From contig JBIQMS010000003.1 of assembly GCA_044463125.1 (NCBI GenBank), forward strand, positions 124,001 through 188,000: a stretch of DNA of 64,000 nucleotides, read 5' to 3'. Of this stretch, positions 1-8,643 are shown one piece after another (the first letter of the stretch is position 1; each line of letters opens with the position of its first letter). The translations under genes and the position numbers were made by a program. The notes beneath the pieces were generated by a model. It saw only the letters and a program-made list of their open reading frames with translations, was not told the origin of the DNA and made no database searches. The DNA is from CAYMZZ01 sp044463125. GTDB taxonomy: Bacteria; Bacteroidota; Bacteroidia; Chitinophagales; Chitinophagaceae.

Positions 1-1830
1 GAATTGCGATGGATGCATTTCCTCTATTTCTTCGCTGCTGTATCCCGTTACTTCTTCAAACTGCTGATTCCAGCGAATGAATTTGCCTTTATCGTCGTAG
101 AAATAGAATACCCCAGGTAAACTGTCAATCAGTTTGTCCGCCAGTGAACGCACTTTGTCTATCTCCTTTTCTGCACGCATACGCGCCGATATGTCGCGGA
201 TGAATACGGAGAGTCCTTTTTTGGACGGATAAATATGGTTCTCCTGCCAGAGCTGCAGGGGTTCAAAATGATCGGTGTTGGTGATATATTCCTGCTGCTC
301 CATAGCACGCAAGAAAGCCTGATAGGTTTTGCTGCCAACGGCATCGGGAAACACTTCCCATACTTTTTTTCCTATCAACTCTTCAGGTTTCCTACCCGTG
401 ATTTCTCCAATTTTTTTATTGGCATAAGTGTACACATAGTTATGATCCACGGCAATAAAGCCATCGGTAATACGATCCAGGATATCGGTAAGCTCTTCTG
501 TTTTTTCTTTCACCTGCAGGCTCAGTTCACGATTAAATTGCTGCAGGCGTGTTTCCAGTCTTTTCTTTTCCGTTATATCTCGGATGAATCCTATGAAGAA
601 TGTTTGTCCATCCAGTTCATAAGGCGAAATACGAATGGCTACATCAATGCTTTGACCATTCTTATGCTGAGCCCATATTTCAATGGTTTTGCCCACCATG
701 GTACTATGATCTGGTCCCGTATAGCGCGCCATTCCCATGCGGTGTGCTTCGCGTAATTCTTCCGGCACAATAGTATCACTCAGCATTTTGCCGAGTACTT
801 CCGCTTCTTTCCAGCCAAAAAGCCTTTCTGATTCTGGGTTCCAGCGGATGATTTCACCAGCGCGATTCAAAACAATAATGGCGTCTGGTGCATTCTCAAT
901 TACAGCGCTCACTTCTTTTTGGCGGTGGTCAAGCGCCTGTTGCACTTTGGCCTGCGCCAGATCGCGTTTGTTGAGCGATACTGCCGTATAAATGGCGAGG
1001 GCCAGCAGAGTAATGATAGTAACCAGCGAAAAGAGGGCAACACCAAATTCCGTATCATAGAATCCGCGCCAATAGCCCCAAAGCCGCAGCAAGCCAAACA
1101 AAGTTGGCAAAAGGATGGCAACGGGTACCAGCACTCTTGCGCTGATACTGCCGCTTAATTTGCTGCTGATATGAGCCATAAAGCCCTTGTCGGGAAAAGC
1201 ATAGAGGAAAGAAAGTGCATATAGGAAGAAGGCAATAGCCGTATTCAGGGCCATGGGTATATACGAAATGAATCCGAAAAAGCTACCTGTCTGGTACAGG
1301 TAACTCAGCAGGGAAAGCAGGCACATTAAGCCGACCAGCAATGCCAGGTATTGCGATATACGATGTCCCTTTTTAGTTTCATGACGAATAAAGATCAACG
1401 AAAGCGCCCAAAGCAGGAAGCAAAAAGCATTGTTGAACGACATGCGTCCACTTCGGTTGGGCAACTCCAGTTCCTGGAATTTTTCCGCAAACAACCAGGT
1501 ATCTACCGGAAGGTCTATCGAGGAAACAAATCCCAGGATACGGTTGCCGGCCAGCAATAGCAGCAGGAAAGCCAGTGCCATACCAAAAGATTCCCGTGTT
1601 GTATTGCTTGTTTTGTTTCTAAGGAGAAGAAAAGAGGTAGAACCAATCAGCAGGCATATGGCTGTAAGGGGATTCATGCCCACCAGAGGTGAGCCCATTC
1701 TTCGGAGCATATCAATATCCAGCAACCAGCCCAGCAAAACCAGCAAAGGCAGGAGGAACAGGATCGTATGCAATATTTTCGACCAGCGCAGATATTTCCG
1801 CTGAACGCTTAAATCAGGGGGTAGGGTCAT
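1..1830 (-). CDS. Membrane-bound multi-PAS sensor kinase, N-terminal part (truncated by window edge)
   Basis: An open frame starts at the minus-strand ATG at 1828-1830 and runs off the left edge without a stop, giving about 610 visible residues. Residues about 15-300 contain roughly eight hydrophobic segments, the last just before a short polar linker. Three PAS domains follow, at about 308-430 (opening ENAPDAIIVLNRAGEIIRW), 442-560 (ITDGFIAVDHNYVYTYANK) and from 563 on (LPGVFYFYDDKGKFIRWN). The kinase core would lie beyond the edge and is not seen. Seen: membrane segments and PAS repeats. Known: Bacteroidota proteins with this order usually end in HisKA and HATPase domains and sense small ligands or redox state at the membrane. 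A PAS-containing guanylate cyclase or diguanylate cyclase cannot be excluded. Confidence 0.85.
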   Translation of the reverse strand, partial: MTLPPDLSVQRKYLRWSKILHTILFLLPLLVLLGWLLDIDMLRRMGSPLVGMNPLTAICLLIGSTSFLLLRNKTSNTTRESFGMALAFLLLLLAGNRILGFVSSIDLPVDTWLFAEKFQELELPNRSGRMSFNNAFCFLLWALSLIFIRHETKKGHRISQYLALLVGLMCLLSLLSYLYQTGSFFGFISYIPMALNTAIAFFLYALSFLYAFPDKGFMAHISSKLSGSISARVLVPVAILLPTLFGLLRLWGYWRGFYDTEFGVALFSLVTIITLLALAIYTAVSLNKRDLAQAKVQQALDHRQKEVSAVIENAPDAIIVLNRAGEIIRWNPESERLFGWKEAEVLGKMLSDTIVPEELREAHRMGMARYTGPDHSTMVGKTIEIWAQHKNGQSIDVAIRISPYELDGQTFFIGFIRDITEKKRLETRLQQFNRELSLQVKEKTEELTDILDRITDGFIAVDHNYVYTYANKKIGEITGRKPEELIGKKVWEVFPDAVGSKTYQAFLRAMEQQEYITNTDHFEPLQLWQENHIYPSKKGLSVFIRDISARMRAEKEIDKVRSLADKLIDSLPGVFYFYDDKGKFIRWNQQFEEVTGYSSEEIEEMHPSQF

Positions 1831-2097
1831 GGCAGATCTGTTAGGGTCCGTGTTTCAGCTTTCCACGGCCAATGAATTTTCTGATAAGGAATCACTATTG
1901 ATCGCCTCCTGATACTTAGGTGGCGTATGCTACAAGACAGAGACTAACCCATTTCATAGGGTTGGGTGATGATGCAGACGGCAACATTTGAGGCATTTAA
2001 AATACTTAAAAAAGTAATTACCTGCATATTAGGCTGGTATTCTTGCGAAAAATCAAATCGTTTTTATCAAAAATTAGGGGTAAACACTTGAATTTGA

Positions 2098-2151
2098 ATG
2101 TCCCACGTAGAACGTAATACGTATTACGTTCTACGTTCTACGTATTACGTC
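2098..2151. repeat. Word array, TACGT family, with 32-bp perfect palindrome
   Basis: The word ACGT separated by two-letter slots (AG, AA, AT, TT, CT) is repeated about nine times. Positions 2105-2136 form a perfect 32-bp palindrome. The same word family recurs at 6975-7010, 20708-20745, 20853-20891, 24624-24658, 24807-24846 and 25532-25558. It has no coding potential and no CRISPR-like spacer structure. Confidence 0.8.
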
Positions 2152-2214
2152 TATTTGCCACACTATATCGGACGGGCCAAACGTATGTCGCCCGCCCGGC
2201 GGGCTCTCTCCTCA

Positions 2215-2290
2215 CGATCATCAAATCAAATTCCCAAATACACAAATTCCCCAAATTTCACTCACGTCTCACGTCTCACGATTCACGCTT
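2215..2290. repeat. Word array, AAATACAC and TCACG families
   Basis: First come AAAT-C/T-CCC-type words (AAATTCCC, AAATACAC, AAATTCCCC), then TCACGTC/TCACGAT words. Both families recur elsewhere: the first at 5680-5705, 7280-7330, 8610-8643 and 33355-33407, the second at 13391-13440, 13611-13648, 22490-22587 and 22822-22863. A GCCCGCCCGGCGGGC hairpin lies just upstream, near 2190-2204. Confidence 0.7.
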
Positions 2291-2325
2291 TCTCCCTATC
2301 TTCGCGCTGCTTCAATTCATCGACT

Positions 2326-2373
2326 ATGATAGTCATTCCGGGCATGGCCCTCTCTGCACGCATTCGCCACTAA
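2326..2373 (+). CDS. Possible 15-residue leader peptide upstream of MATE pump
   Basis: A short frame encodes MIVIPGMALSARIRH. It is followed by a GC-rich segment (GTGGCCCCACTCCGGTGG) and by a purine-rich AGAAGGAGGT at 2411-2420 that can pair with the CTTCT at 2397-2401. Regulatory leader peptides precede some efflux genes, so this may be an attenuator for the pump gene at 2455. That is inference: the peptide is very short, no clear promoter is seen, and the AGGAGG lies about 35 nt before the pump ATG, too far to serve it directly. Confidence 0.2.
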   Translation: MIVIPGMALSARIRH

Positions 2374-2454
2374 CTGTGGCCCCACTCCGGTGGAAGCTTC
2401 TTCTTTTATGAGAAGGAGGTAACCTTATTCATTTTACCTAAGTTAGAAATTTAT

Positions 2455-3873
2455 ATGTCGCAAGTAGTGACGAACCGAAATAAGTTCGCCCGTATGGGGG
2501 CGATTTTGCGCCAATCCCTGCGCGGTGAAGAAAGGGATTATACCGAAGGAAGTATTCGCGAAGCTATTGTTTTACTCGCCATCCCCATGATCCTCGAGTT
2601 AAGTCTTGAAAGCGTGTTTGCTGTAGTGGATATGTATTTTGTGGGCGAGTTGGGCAAGAACGCCATTCAAACGGTGGGATTGACCGAATCGGTCATATCA
2701 CTGGTATATGCTGTTGCCATTGGGCTGAGCACGGCCGCTACTGCCATGGTAGCCCGACGGGTGGGGGAAAAGAACCGGGAAGCCGCTTCCAAAGCGGGTG
2801 CACAGGCAATTATTGTTTCCGCCATTGCTACGCTCGTCATCAGTTTGCTGGGAATTATTTTTGCCGCCGATGTGTTGCGCCTGATGGGAGCCACACCTGA
2901 GGTAGTAGCCGAAGGCAAGGGCTTTACGCGCATTATGCTGGGTGGCAGTGTGGTGATCGTGATGCTCTTTCTCATCAACGGCATATTCCGTGGGGCGGGC
3001 AACGCGGCTATGGCCATGCAGAGCCTGTGGATCGCCAGCATCCTCAATATCATTCTCTGCCCTTTGCTTATCAAAGGCATTGGTCCTTTCCCGCGATTGG
3101 GACTGGAAGGAGCGGCCATCGCTACCACCGTAAGCCGTGGTGTGGGGGTTCTGTATCAATGCTGGCATTTGTGGAGGGGGCATGATAACCTGCGCATCAG
3201 TCGTACGGACTTTATTCCCGACCTTAAATTGCTGCGCTCCATCACGCAACTGGCATGGCCCGCCACTTTTCAGTTTGTGCTCGCTTCGGGAAGTTGGGTG
3301 GTACTGGCCTGGCTGGTGGCGCATACCGGAGGTACCGAAGCATCGGCAGGCTACCAGGTGGCCATTCGCAACGTTGTTTTCTTTATCCTTCCGGCATGGG
3401 GACTGAGCAATGCGGCTGCCACACTGGTGGGGCAAAACCTGGGTGCGGGCAAACCCGAACGAGCCGCTGCCAGCGTTATGTTAACGGCAAAATATAATGC
3501 GGTATTCATGGCGCTGGTGACCATATTGTTTGTGCTCTTCTCCAAACCCATCATCGGTATTTTCAGCAATGAAGCTGTCGTTGTCGACATTGGTGCGCAG
3601 GCGCTCATGATTATCGGCACTGGTTATATTTTTTACGGTATCGGCATGGTGATGGTACAGGCTTTGAACGGAGCGGGCGATACACGCACGCCCACTATCA
3701 TCAATTTCTTTGGCTTCTGGCTTTTGCAGATACCCCTGGCCATGTTGCTGGCCTTGTATTTTGGTTGGGGGCAATTGGGCGTGTTTATCGCGATACCTGT
3801 TGCCGAGACGGCCATCGCCATCGCGGCATTCTATTTTTTCAAGAGGGGCAAATGGAAGCAGGTAAAGGTTTGA
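2455..3873 (+). CDS. MATE family multidrug/metabolite efflux transporter
   Basis: The 472-residue protein has about twelve hydrophobic segments arranged as two related halves of six, the usual MATE size and layout. The N-terminal half carries AIPMILELSLESVFAVVDMY and the second half AWPATFQFVLASGSWVVLAWL, the paired helix-1/helix-7 signatures of the family. Such proteins sit in the cytoplasmic membrane and export cationic compounds by Na+ or H+ antiport; the substrate cannot be read from sequence. The ATG at 2455 is the first start in frame that keeps the polar N-terminal tail seen in homologues. The stop overlaps the -33 element of the next gene's promoter, so the two genes are adjacent but separately transcribed. 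Confidence 0.93.
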   Translation: MSQVVTNRNKFARMGAILRQSLRGEERDYTEGSIREAIVLLAIPMILELSLESVFAVVDMYFVGELGKNAIQTVGLTESVISLVYAVAIGLSTAATAMVARRVGEKNREAASKAGAQAIIVSAIATLVISLLGIIFAADVLRLMGATPEVVAEGKGFTRIMLGGSVVIVMLFLINGIFRGAGNAAMAMQSLWIASILNIILCPLLIKGIGPFPRLGLEGAAIATTVSRGVGVLYQCWHLWRGHDNLRISRTDFIPDLKLLRSITQLAWPATFQFVLASGSWVVLAWLVAHTGGTEASAGYQVAIRNVVFFILPAWGLSNAAATLVGQNLGAGKPERAAASVMLTAKYNAVFMALVTILFVLFSKPIIGIFSNEAVVVDIGAQALMIIGTGYIFYGIGMVMVQALNGAGDTRTPTIINFFGFWLLQIPLAMLLALYFGWGQLGVFIAIPVAETAIAIAAFYFFKRGKWKQVKV

Positions 3874-3898
3874 GGAACTCGCAATTGAGTTAAATTTG
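3869..3898 (+). promoter_or_regulatory. Bacteroidota promoter for the radical SAM gene, leaderless geometry
   Basis: TTTG at 3869-3872, 18 nt, then TAAATTTG at 3891-3898 match the TTTG / TAnnTTTG consensus of the Bacteroidota housekeeping sigma factor. The ATG of the next gene is at 3903, only 4 nt after the -7 box, so a transcript starting at the usual distance would have essentially no 5' leader. Confidence 0.65.
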
Positions 3899-3902
3899 CC
3901 CC

Positions 3903-4931
3903 ATGGCCCGATTCCATACACAGGACGCATTGAATCTTTTGTCGAAACTCACATTCAGGCGGGTGTGGAATGGCATCAAGGTTTGGAGCAGTTATTACTG
4001 GAGTAAATGGACGCGGAAGCCCGTTCAATGGGGGTATCCGGTTTCCATTTCATTTGAGCCTACCAATTTTTGTAATCTGCGCTGCCCGGAATGCCCCAGC
4101 GGGCTGCGCAGCTTTACACGACCCACGGGAATGTTGCAACGCGATTTTTTTCGCGAAACCATCGATGACCTGCACCGGGAGTTGCTTTATCTGGTATTTT
4201 ATTTCCAGGGAGAACCCTATCTCAATCCCAATTTTTTGGATATGGTGCAGTATGCTTCGCAAAAGAAAATCTATACGGCCACTTCCACCAACGCGCATTA
4301 CCTGACGGATGAAAATGCAAGGCGAACTATTGAAAGTGGGCTCGACCGGCTTATTATATCCATCGATGGTACCACACAGGAAGTGTATGAGCAATACAGG
4401 GTAGGGGGCCAATTGCAGAAAGTGCTCGATGGCGCACGCAACATTGTGCGATGGAAGCGGGAGATGAAAAGCAGGAAGCCCTTTGTGGTATTTCAGTTTT
4501 TGGTGGTAAAGCCCAATGAACACCAAATTGAGGAGGTGAAGCGGCTGGGCAGGGAAATTGGGGTGGATGATGTATGGTTCAAGACAGCCCAGATCTATGA
4601 TTACGAAAACGATCCCAATCAACTCATTCCCACCCGTGAAGAATATAGCCGCTATAAACGTACTTCTGAGGGCGTTCGCTTCAAAGGCAAATTGCAGAAC
4701 CAGTGCTGGCGGCTATGGCATGATCCGGTAATTACCTGGGATGGGCTGGTGGCACCCTGTTGTTTCGATAAAGATGCGCAATACCGGATGGGCAATCTCC
4801 GTCAGCAATCCTTCCGTGAAATTTGGCAAAATGGCGAATACCGGCAGTTTCGCTCGCGCATCCTGAAAGGCCGCAAGGAGATAGATATCTGCGCGAATTG
4901 CTCAGAAGGTACGCGGGTTTGGGGTGATTAA
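3903..4931 (+). CDS. Radical SAM protein with C-terminal SPASM domain
   Basis: 342 residues. The radical SAM cluster motif CxxxCxxC is visible as FCNLRCPECPSG at about residues 57-68, after EPTNF. The C-terminal part has the spaced cysteines of an auxiliary-cluster SPASM domain: QCWRLW near 264, VAPCCFD near 281 and DICANC near 331. These enzymes bind one [4Fe-4S] cluster for reductive SAM cleavage and further clusters in the SPASM domain; members modify peptides, act as anaerobic maturases or work in cofactor pathways. No precursor peptide or partner enzyme is adjacent, so the substrate is unknown. The start is fixed by the promoter ending 4 nt upstream. Confidence 0.88.
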   Translation: MARFHTQDALNLLSKLTFRRVWNGIKVWSSYYWSKWTRKPVQWGYPVSISFEPTNFCNLRCPECPSGLRSFTRPTGMLQRDFFRETIDDLHRELLYLVFYFQGEPYLNPNFLDMVQYASQKKIYTATSTNAHYLTDENARRTIESGLDRLIISIDGTTQEVYEQYRVGGQLQKVLDGARNIVRWKREMKSRKPFVVFQFLVVKPNEHQIEEVKRLGREIGVDDVWFKTAQIYDYENDPNQLIPTREEYSRYKRTSEGVRFKGKLQNQCWRLWHDPVITWDGLVAPCCFDKDAQYRMGNLRQQSFREIWQNGEYRQFRSRILKGRKEIDICANCSEGTRVWGD

Positions 4932-4965
4932 GACAATTTTCACAAATAAGTCGATGTTATACCAT

Positions 4966-4973
4966 TAAATTTG
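4966..4973 (+). promoter_or_regulatory. Probable -7 element of the MarR gene
   Basis: TAAATTTG matches the TAnnTTTG consensus and lies 54 nt before the MarR start at 5028. No convincing TTTG -33 element is found 17-20 nt upstream, so only the -7 box is supported. Confidence 0.4.
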
Positions 4974-5027
4974 CAAAGCAGTCCCAGCAAGGCTTTGCGG
5001 GATTTCCTTTAATCAAATTTGACGGAT

Positions 5028-5480
5028 ATGGGTATTGAACAGGACATACAACAGGCGCGTTTTCGTAGCGAATACCAGAAAGCGTCGATCAACCTGATCT
5101 ACACCTTCAACTGGTTGACGGAGCGTTCTCGGGCGCTATTTGCCACGGAAGACATCACGCCGCAGCAGTTCAATATTCTGCGTATTCTGCGCGGTAGTCA
5201 CCCGAATCCGCTTTCGACTCTGCAAATCCGTGACCGGATGCTCGACAAAATGAGCGATACCAGCCGCATAGTAGATCGCCTCATCGTGAAAGGGCTGGTG
5301 AAAAAAGCCGTCAACAAAACCGACCGCCGACTGGTGGATGTAATGATCACCGATAAAGGAAAAAAACTTCTCGAACGTCTCGATAAGCGCCAGGATGAAA
5401 TGGATGGCATTCTAAGCAACCTTAGCAAAAAAGAAGCGCTGCTTCTGAGCGACTTGCTGGATAAGGTAAGAGGAAGCTGA
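5028..5480 (+). CDS. MarR family winged-helix transcriptional regulator
   Basis: 150 residues from the ATG at 5028; an in-frame TTG at 5019 would add three residues but is less likely. The MarR wHTH core is clear: QFNILRILRGS, then LSTLQIRDRML, then the recognition region MSDTSRIVDRLIVKGLVKK and the wing KTDRRLVDVMITDKGKKLL, with helices at both ends for dimerisation. Such dimeric repressors are usually released by small phenolic or oxidant ligands. It is transcribed separately from the radical SAM gene and directly precedes a word-array region. The target genes are not evident; the nearby MATE pump is a possible but unproven target. Confidence 0.9.
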   Translation: MGIEQDIQQARFRSEYQKASINLIYTFNWLTERSRALFATEDITPQQFNILRILRGSHPNPLSTLQIRDRMLDKMSDTSRIVDRLIVKGLVKKAVNKTDRRLVDVMITDKGKKLLERLDKRQDEMDGILSNLSKKEALLLSDLLDKVRGS

Positions 5481-5494
5481 TGTTTTTTATTCGG

Positions 5495-5705
5495 TGATTT
5501 GTGTATTTGTGAATTTGTTTTGTTTTTAATGTGCTTTGGGTTGCTTTTAAGGGCGCAACGAAAGCATTAATAAGCGTCGGCAACCCACAAGCTCCTATAC
5601 AGGTCATTTCTTAAAAAAGTCTGCCTTCTTGGAGATCAATGCATAGGTAATCCTGCCAGCCGGTAGCCAAATCCTCAAATACACAAATCAACAAATCAAC
5701 GAATC
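5495..5705. repeat. Mirrored word array, AAATACAC family
   Basis: The left arm (about 5495-5525) has ATTTGTG/ATTTGTT words. The right arm (about 5680-5705) has the complementary words AAATACAC, AAATCAAC, AAATCAAC. Between them lies about 150 bp without a gene, containing TTGGGTTGCTTTTAAGGGCG and GTCGGCAACCCA segments that can pair loosely. The array starts about 15 bp after the MarR stop. Confidence 0.6.
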
Positions 5706-5761
5706 TTTAACAATCCTTCCTCCATAAATTCCTACCTTCACTTTTCCAATTGTATATCACT

Positions 5762-6976
5762 ATGTTGAGGAAAAATCTGTTCCTGGTTATTGCGCTGATT
5801 GTAACTGTTCTCGGTTCTCAAATTGTTGCCCAACCCACCCATGAGTTCAGGGGGGTATGGATTGCCACTGTGGATAATATCGATTGGCCTCAGCGGGGCG
5901 ATTATGAGCCTTCTTCGCAAAGGGCAGATTATATACGTCAACTGGATTTGCATAAGAAAAATGGCATGAACGCGGTGATTGTGCAGGTACGCCCCGCGGC
6001 TGATGCCCTCTATCCTTCTTCGCTTGAACCCTGGAGCCAATGGCTTACCGGCAAGCAGGGCAAGGCGCCCAGCCCGTTTTATGATCCGCTCAAGTTCATG
6101 ATTGATGAAGCGCATAAGCGTGGCATGGAATTTCATGCCTGGCTCAATCCCTATCGCGCGAATTTTAATGTGAAAACGGCTTCAATAGCGGCCAACCATG
6201 TTACAAAGCAATATCCCAACTGGTTTGTAACCTATGGCGATAAGAAATATTTTGAACCATCGAATAAGCAGGCACAGGCATTTGTAGTGAAAGTGGTGCA
6301 GGATATTGTGAGCCGCTATGATGTGGACGCCATCCACATGGATGATTATTTTTATCCCTACCGCATCGCCGGCAAGGAGTTTCCCGACCAGGCCGCTTAT
6401 GTGCGCTCCGGCTCCAAACTGAGCAAGGACGACTGGCGCCGCAGTAATGTGGACACGATCATTAAAAAAATCAGCGTGGCCATCAAGCAGGTGAAGCCCC
6501 ATGTGCAGTTTGGCATTTCGCCTTTTAGTGTTTGGCGCAATAAAAGCAAAGATCCCCGGGGCAGTGAAACCCAGGCCGGCCAAACCAATTACGATGATCT
6601 CTATGCCGACATCCTGCTTTGGCTGGAAAAAGACTGGATTGATTACGTAGCCCCGCAGCTTTATCTCGAAATCGGGCACGATAAGATCGACTATAAAACC
6701 ATGCTTGAATGGTGGAGTAAGAACAGCTATGGCAAACACGTATATATCGGGCACGGCATCTATCGTGTAAACGAGCGATCTGCCGCCTGGAAAAATCCCA
6801 AAGAATTACCCAATCAAATTAAGCTGCTCAGGCAATACCCCAATGTGCATGGCAGTATTTATTTCAGCAGTAAATCCTTTGATAGAAATCCCAATGGCTG
6901 GAACGATAGCCTGCGCAACAATTATTATAAAACACCGGCGGCCATTCCTCCCATGCCCTGGCTGGAGAAAAAGTGA
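5762..6976 (+). CDS. Secreted glycoside hydrolase-like protein (GHL10 / DUF187 family)
   Basis: 404 residues from the ATG at 5762, which gives a good Sec signal peptide (MLRKNLFLVIALIVTVLG, cleavage near IVAQ). The mature protein opens with EFRGVWIATVDNIDWP, the family's characteristic first beta strand. It continues with a TIM-barrel pattern: NAVIVQVRPAADALYPS, GMEFHAWLNPYR, VDAIHMDDYFYPY, GISPFSVWR and YVAPQLYLEIG. These are hallmarks of GHL10 proteins related to alpha-amylase-clan hydrolases; the acidic residues in HMDDYF are candidate catalytic positions. The substrate is unconfirmed, and some relatives act on polysaccharides or peptidoglycan-linked sugars. A word array begins at its stop codon. 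Confidence 0.9.
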   Translation: MLRKNLFLVIALIVTVLGSQIVAQPTHEFRGVWIATVDNIDWPQRGDYEPSSQRADYIRQLDLHKKNGMNAVIVQVRPAADALYPSSLEPWSQWLTGKQGKAPSPFYDPLKFMIDEAHKRGMEFHAWLNPYRANFNVKTASIAANHVTKQYPNWFVTYGDKKYFEPSNKQAQAFVVKVVQDIVSRYDVDAIHMDDYFYPYRIAGKEFPDQAAYVRSGSKLSKDDWRRSNVDTIIKKISVAIKQVKPHVQFGISPFSVWRNKSKDPRGSETQAGQTNYDDLYADILLWLEKDWIDYVAPQLYLEIGHDKIDYKTMLEWWSKNSYGKHVYIGHGIYRVNERSAAWKNPKELPNQIKLLRQYPNVHGSIYFSSKSFDRNPNGWNDSLRNNYYKTPAAIPPMPWLEKK

Positions 6977-7200
6977 TACGTAGTACGTAATACGTTTTAC
7001 GTAGTACGTTGGGTTTAGGGTTTATGGTTGTAAGGGTAAGTGGAAGTAGGAAGTAGTTAATAGATAGTATCTGCGAAAATCTGCGGATAAATCTGCGCCA
7101 ATCTGCGGGAACTGCTTCAGCGCTTTAATCAGCTTCATAGTTCAGGAGAGTCTTCCCGCAGATAAGCGCAGATTGTTACGCAGATAAGCGCAGATAAGCG
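6975..7200. repeat. Compound word array (TACGT, TTTAGGG, AAGTAG and GCAGATT families)
   Basis: Directly after the GHL10 stop come TACGT words (6975-7010), then GGGTTTA words (7010-7030), then AAGTAGG words (7035-7060). From 7070 to 7200 there is a long inverted repeat: ATCTGCG words on the left and CGCAGAT words on the right, with a central GGGAACTGCTTCAGCGC...TTCAGGAGAG segment. The centre is recognisably the same at 22690-22750, so this is a conserved element rather than random low complexity. Confidence 0.75.
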
Positions 7201-7273
7201 ATTAATGTAGAAAGTGTCAACTTTTTTTAGGACGTGACAATAGAAGTGTTGTGTACCATCGAATACAATAAGA

Positions 7274-8422
7274 TCATCTTTCTTCAAATACACAAATCCC
7301 CCAAATTCTCAAATTCTCAAATTTCTCACTCACTATTTTCATCACCACCTGCCATCCTCCCATTTTTATTTTCTTAAAATCCGAGCTATTAATTTGTACG
7401 GCAACTGTCGTTTTGCTTTGCGGGAAATAGTACACTTCTGTTAGGAATCCCGGAAAAAAGCCGCTATGCCCATAAGCCGGTCCCCAGTTGGTGGATCGAA
7501 TGATTACGCCCAGTCCATATCGGCTGTCGCGGCCGAGTTTGGCCGGTACGGCACCTTGCAGTAATAGTGTAGTGTCGATGATTTTTCCGGAGTATAATAG
7601 ATGAGCCCAACGCGCCAGGTCGGTAGTTGTAGAATAAATGCCTCCACCGGTCCATTCAAATTGCGGATTAATGATAAAGTGTCCAGCGCTGTCGAGTACT
7701 TTATCGCGACCACCAAAGGGATTGTCGGCGCCGGCATAGCCCTGGGTTAAACCCGGTAATACCGGGCTATTAGAAGGGAATGTTTCGGATAGATGCAGCG
7801 GTGCCAGGATTCTTTCTTCGAGGTTGCGGTAATAGGTTTTGCCGGTAATGGCTTCTATAATCATGCCGACCAGGATAAAGTTGGTGTCGGAATAATCCCA
7901 GCCCTCGCCTGCAGCGAAAGGCGCTTTCTCATCGAGAACATATTGGAGGAGCTCTTCCGGCTTCCAGTACTTACCGGGATTGGCAGTGAGATCGGTGGTG
8001 AATTGTTCCTTGAACTCATACCGCATAATGCCACTGCTATGGTTGAGCAACATGCGCAGTGTGATGTCTTTGGCATTCGGCAACCGGTGAAACCAGTCGT
8101 AATGTCCCAGCCATTTCGATACTTTTTCAGAAAGACCCAGCTTCCCTTCCTGGATCAACTGCAAAGCGATAGCCGATACATAGGTTTTGCCCACACTTCC
8201 CTGCAGAAATCGATGCGAAAGCAGAAGCGGTTCTTTTTTCTCTACATCGCTATAACCGGACACAAAACTCGTCGTTTGATCATCTCTAACAATCGCTACA
8301 CTCAATCCCGGAAAATTCCCCGCGCGACAAATAGAATCCACCAGCGATTGTGTTACTTGTGCAAAGCCGGAACAGGCGAATGAAAAAAAGAACAGCAGGA
8401 AAGTTGGGCGTAGTAGCGACAT
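7274..8422 (-). CDS. Exported serine hydrolase, class C beta-lactamase / DD-peptidase fold
   Basis: 382 residues from the ATG at 8422 (an in-frame TTG lies 9 nt upstream). The N-terminus is a signal peptide ending near GFAQ. Penicillin-binding motifs are present: SVGK (S-x-x-K nucleophile) at about residue 75, YSDTN (Y-x-N type) near 177 and HSGFFPG (H-x-G) near 316. Members hydrolyse peptides, esters or beta-lactams in the periplasm; which one cannot be told. The last residues (about ENLRIWGICVFEER) are encoded by an AAATACAC-family word array, so the natural C-terminus has been replaced or extended by repeat sequence. Confidence 0.88.
   Translation of the reverse strand: MSLLRPTFLLFFFSFACSGFAQVTQSLVDSICRAGNFPGLSVAIVRDDQTTSFVSGYSDVEKKEPLLLSHRFLQGSVGKTYVSAIALQLIQEGKLGLSEKVSKWLGHYDWFHRLPNAKDITLRMLLNHSSGIMRYEFKEQFTTDLTANPGKYWKPEELLQYVLDEKAPFAAGEGWDYSDTNFILVGMIIEAITGKTYYRNLEERILAPLHLSETFPSNSPVLPGLTQGYAGADNPFGGRDKVLDSAGHFIINPQFEWTGGGIYSTTTDLARWAHLLYSGKIIDTTLLLQGAVPAKLGRDSRYGLGVIIRSTNWGPAYGHSGFFPGFLTEVYYFPQSKTTVAVQINSSDFKKIKMGGWQVVMKIVSEKFENLRIWGICVFEER
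7280..7330. repeat. AAATACAC-family word array overlapping the 3' end of a gene
   Basis: CAAATACACAAAT, CCCCCAAATTCTC, AAATTCTC and AAATTTCTC words run in near-tandem. On the minus strand these supply the final codons and stop of the serine hydrolase gene. Confidence 0.65.
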
Positions 8423-8481
8423 GAGGGACAATTTGTTTATTCGATTATTCGGTTATTTATTTCCTTGTACGGAATGATATC

Positions 8482-8643
8482 GTCGCGAACTTTGCGAATT
8501 CTTTGCGTTCTTTGCGGTAAAACTGCCAGATAATTGAAGTTGTTCCAAATTCGGAATGCTTTTACCGCAACGAACGCAAAGAATTCGCAATGATCGCGAC
8601 GACATATCTTAAATCAAATCACCGAATCCCCAAATCCCCAAAT
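8482..8643. repeat. 41-bp inverted repeat of GCAAAG words plus AAATCCCC words
   Basis: The arms at 8482-8522 and 8560-8600 are inverted copies matching at 38 of 41 positions by eye. They are built from the words CTTTGCG, AATTC and CTTTGCGTTC, with a 37-bp unrelated loop. They are followed by AAATCACCG, AATCCCC, AAATCCCC words at 8610-8643 that run into the stop codon of the next minus-strand gene. Confidence 0.8.

Noticed and set aside
235..1804. Plus-strand frames at the left edge
   Set aside because: They are shadows of the long minus-strand sensor-kinase frame that runs off the window edge.
2667..3930. Several 80-245-codon minus-strand frames opposite the MATE gene
   Set aside because: Antisense shadows of a membrane-protein gene; no motifs, and they overlap one another.
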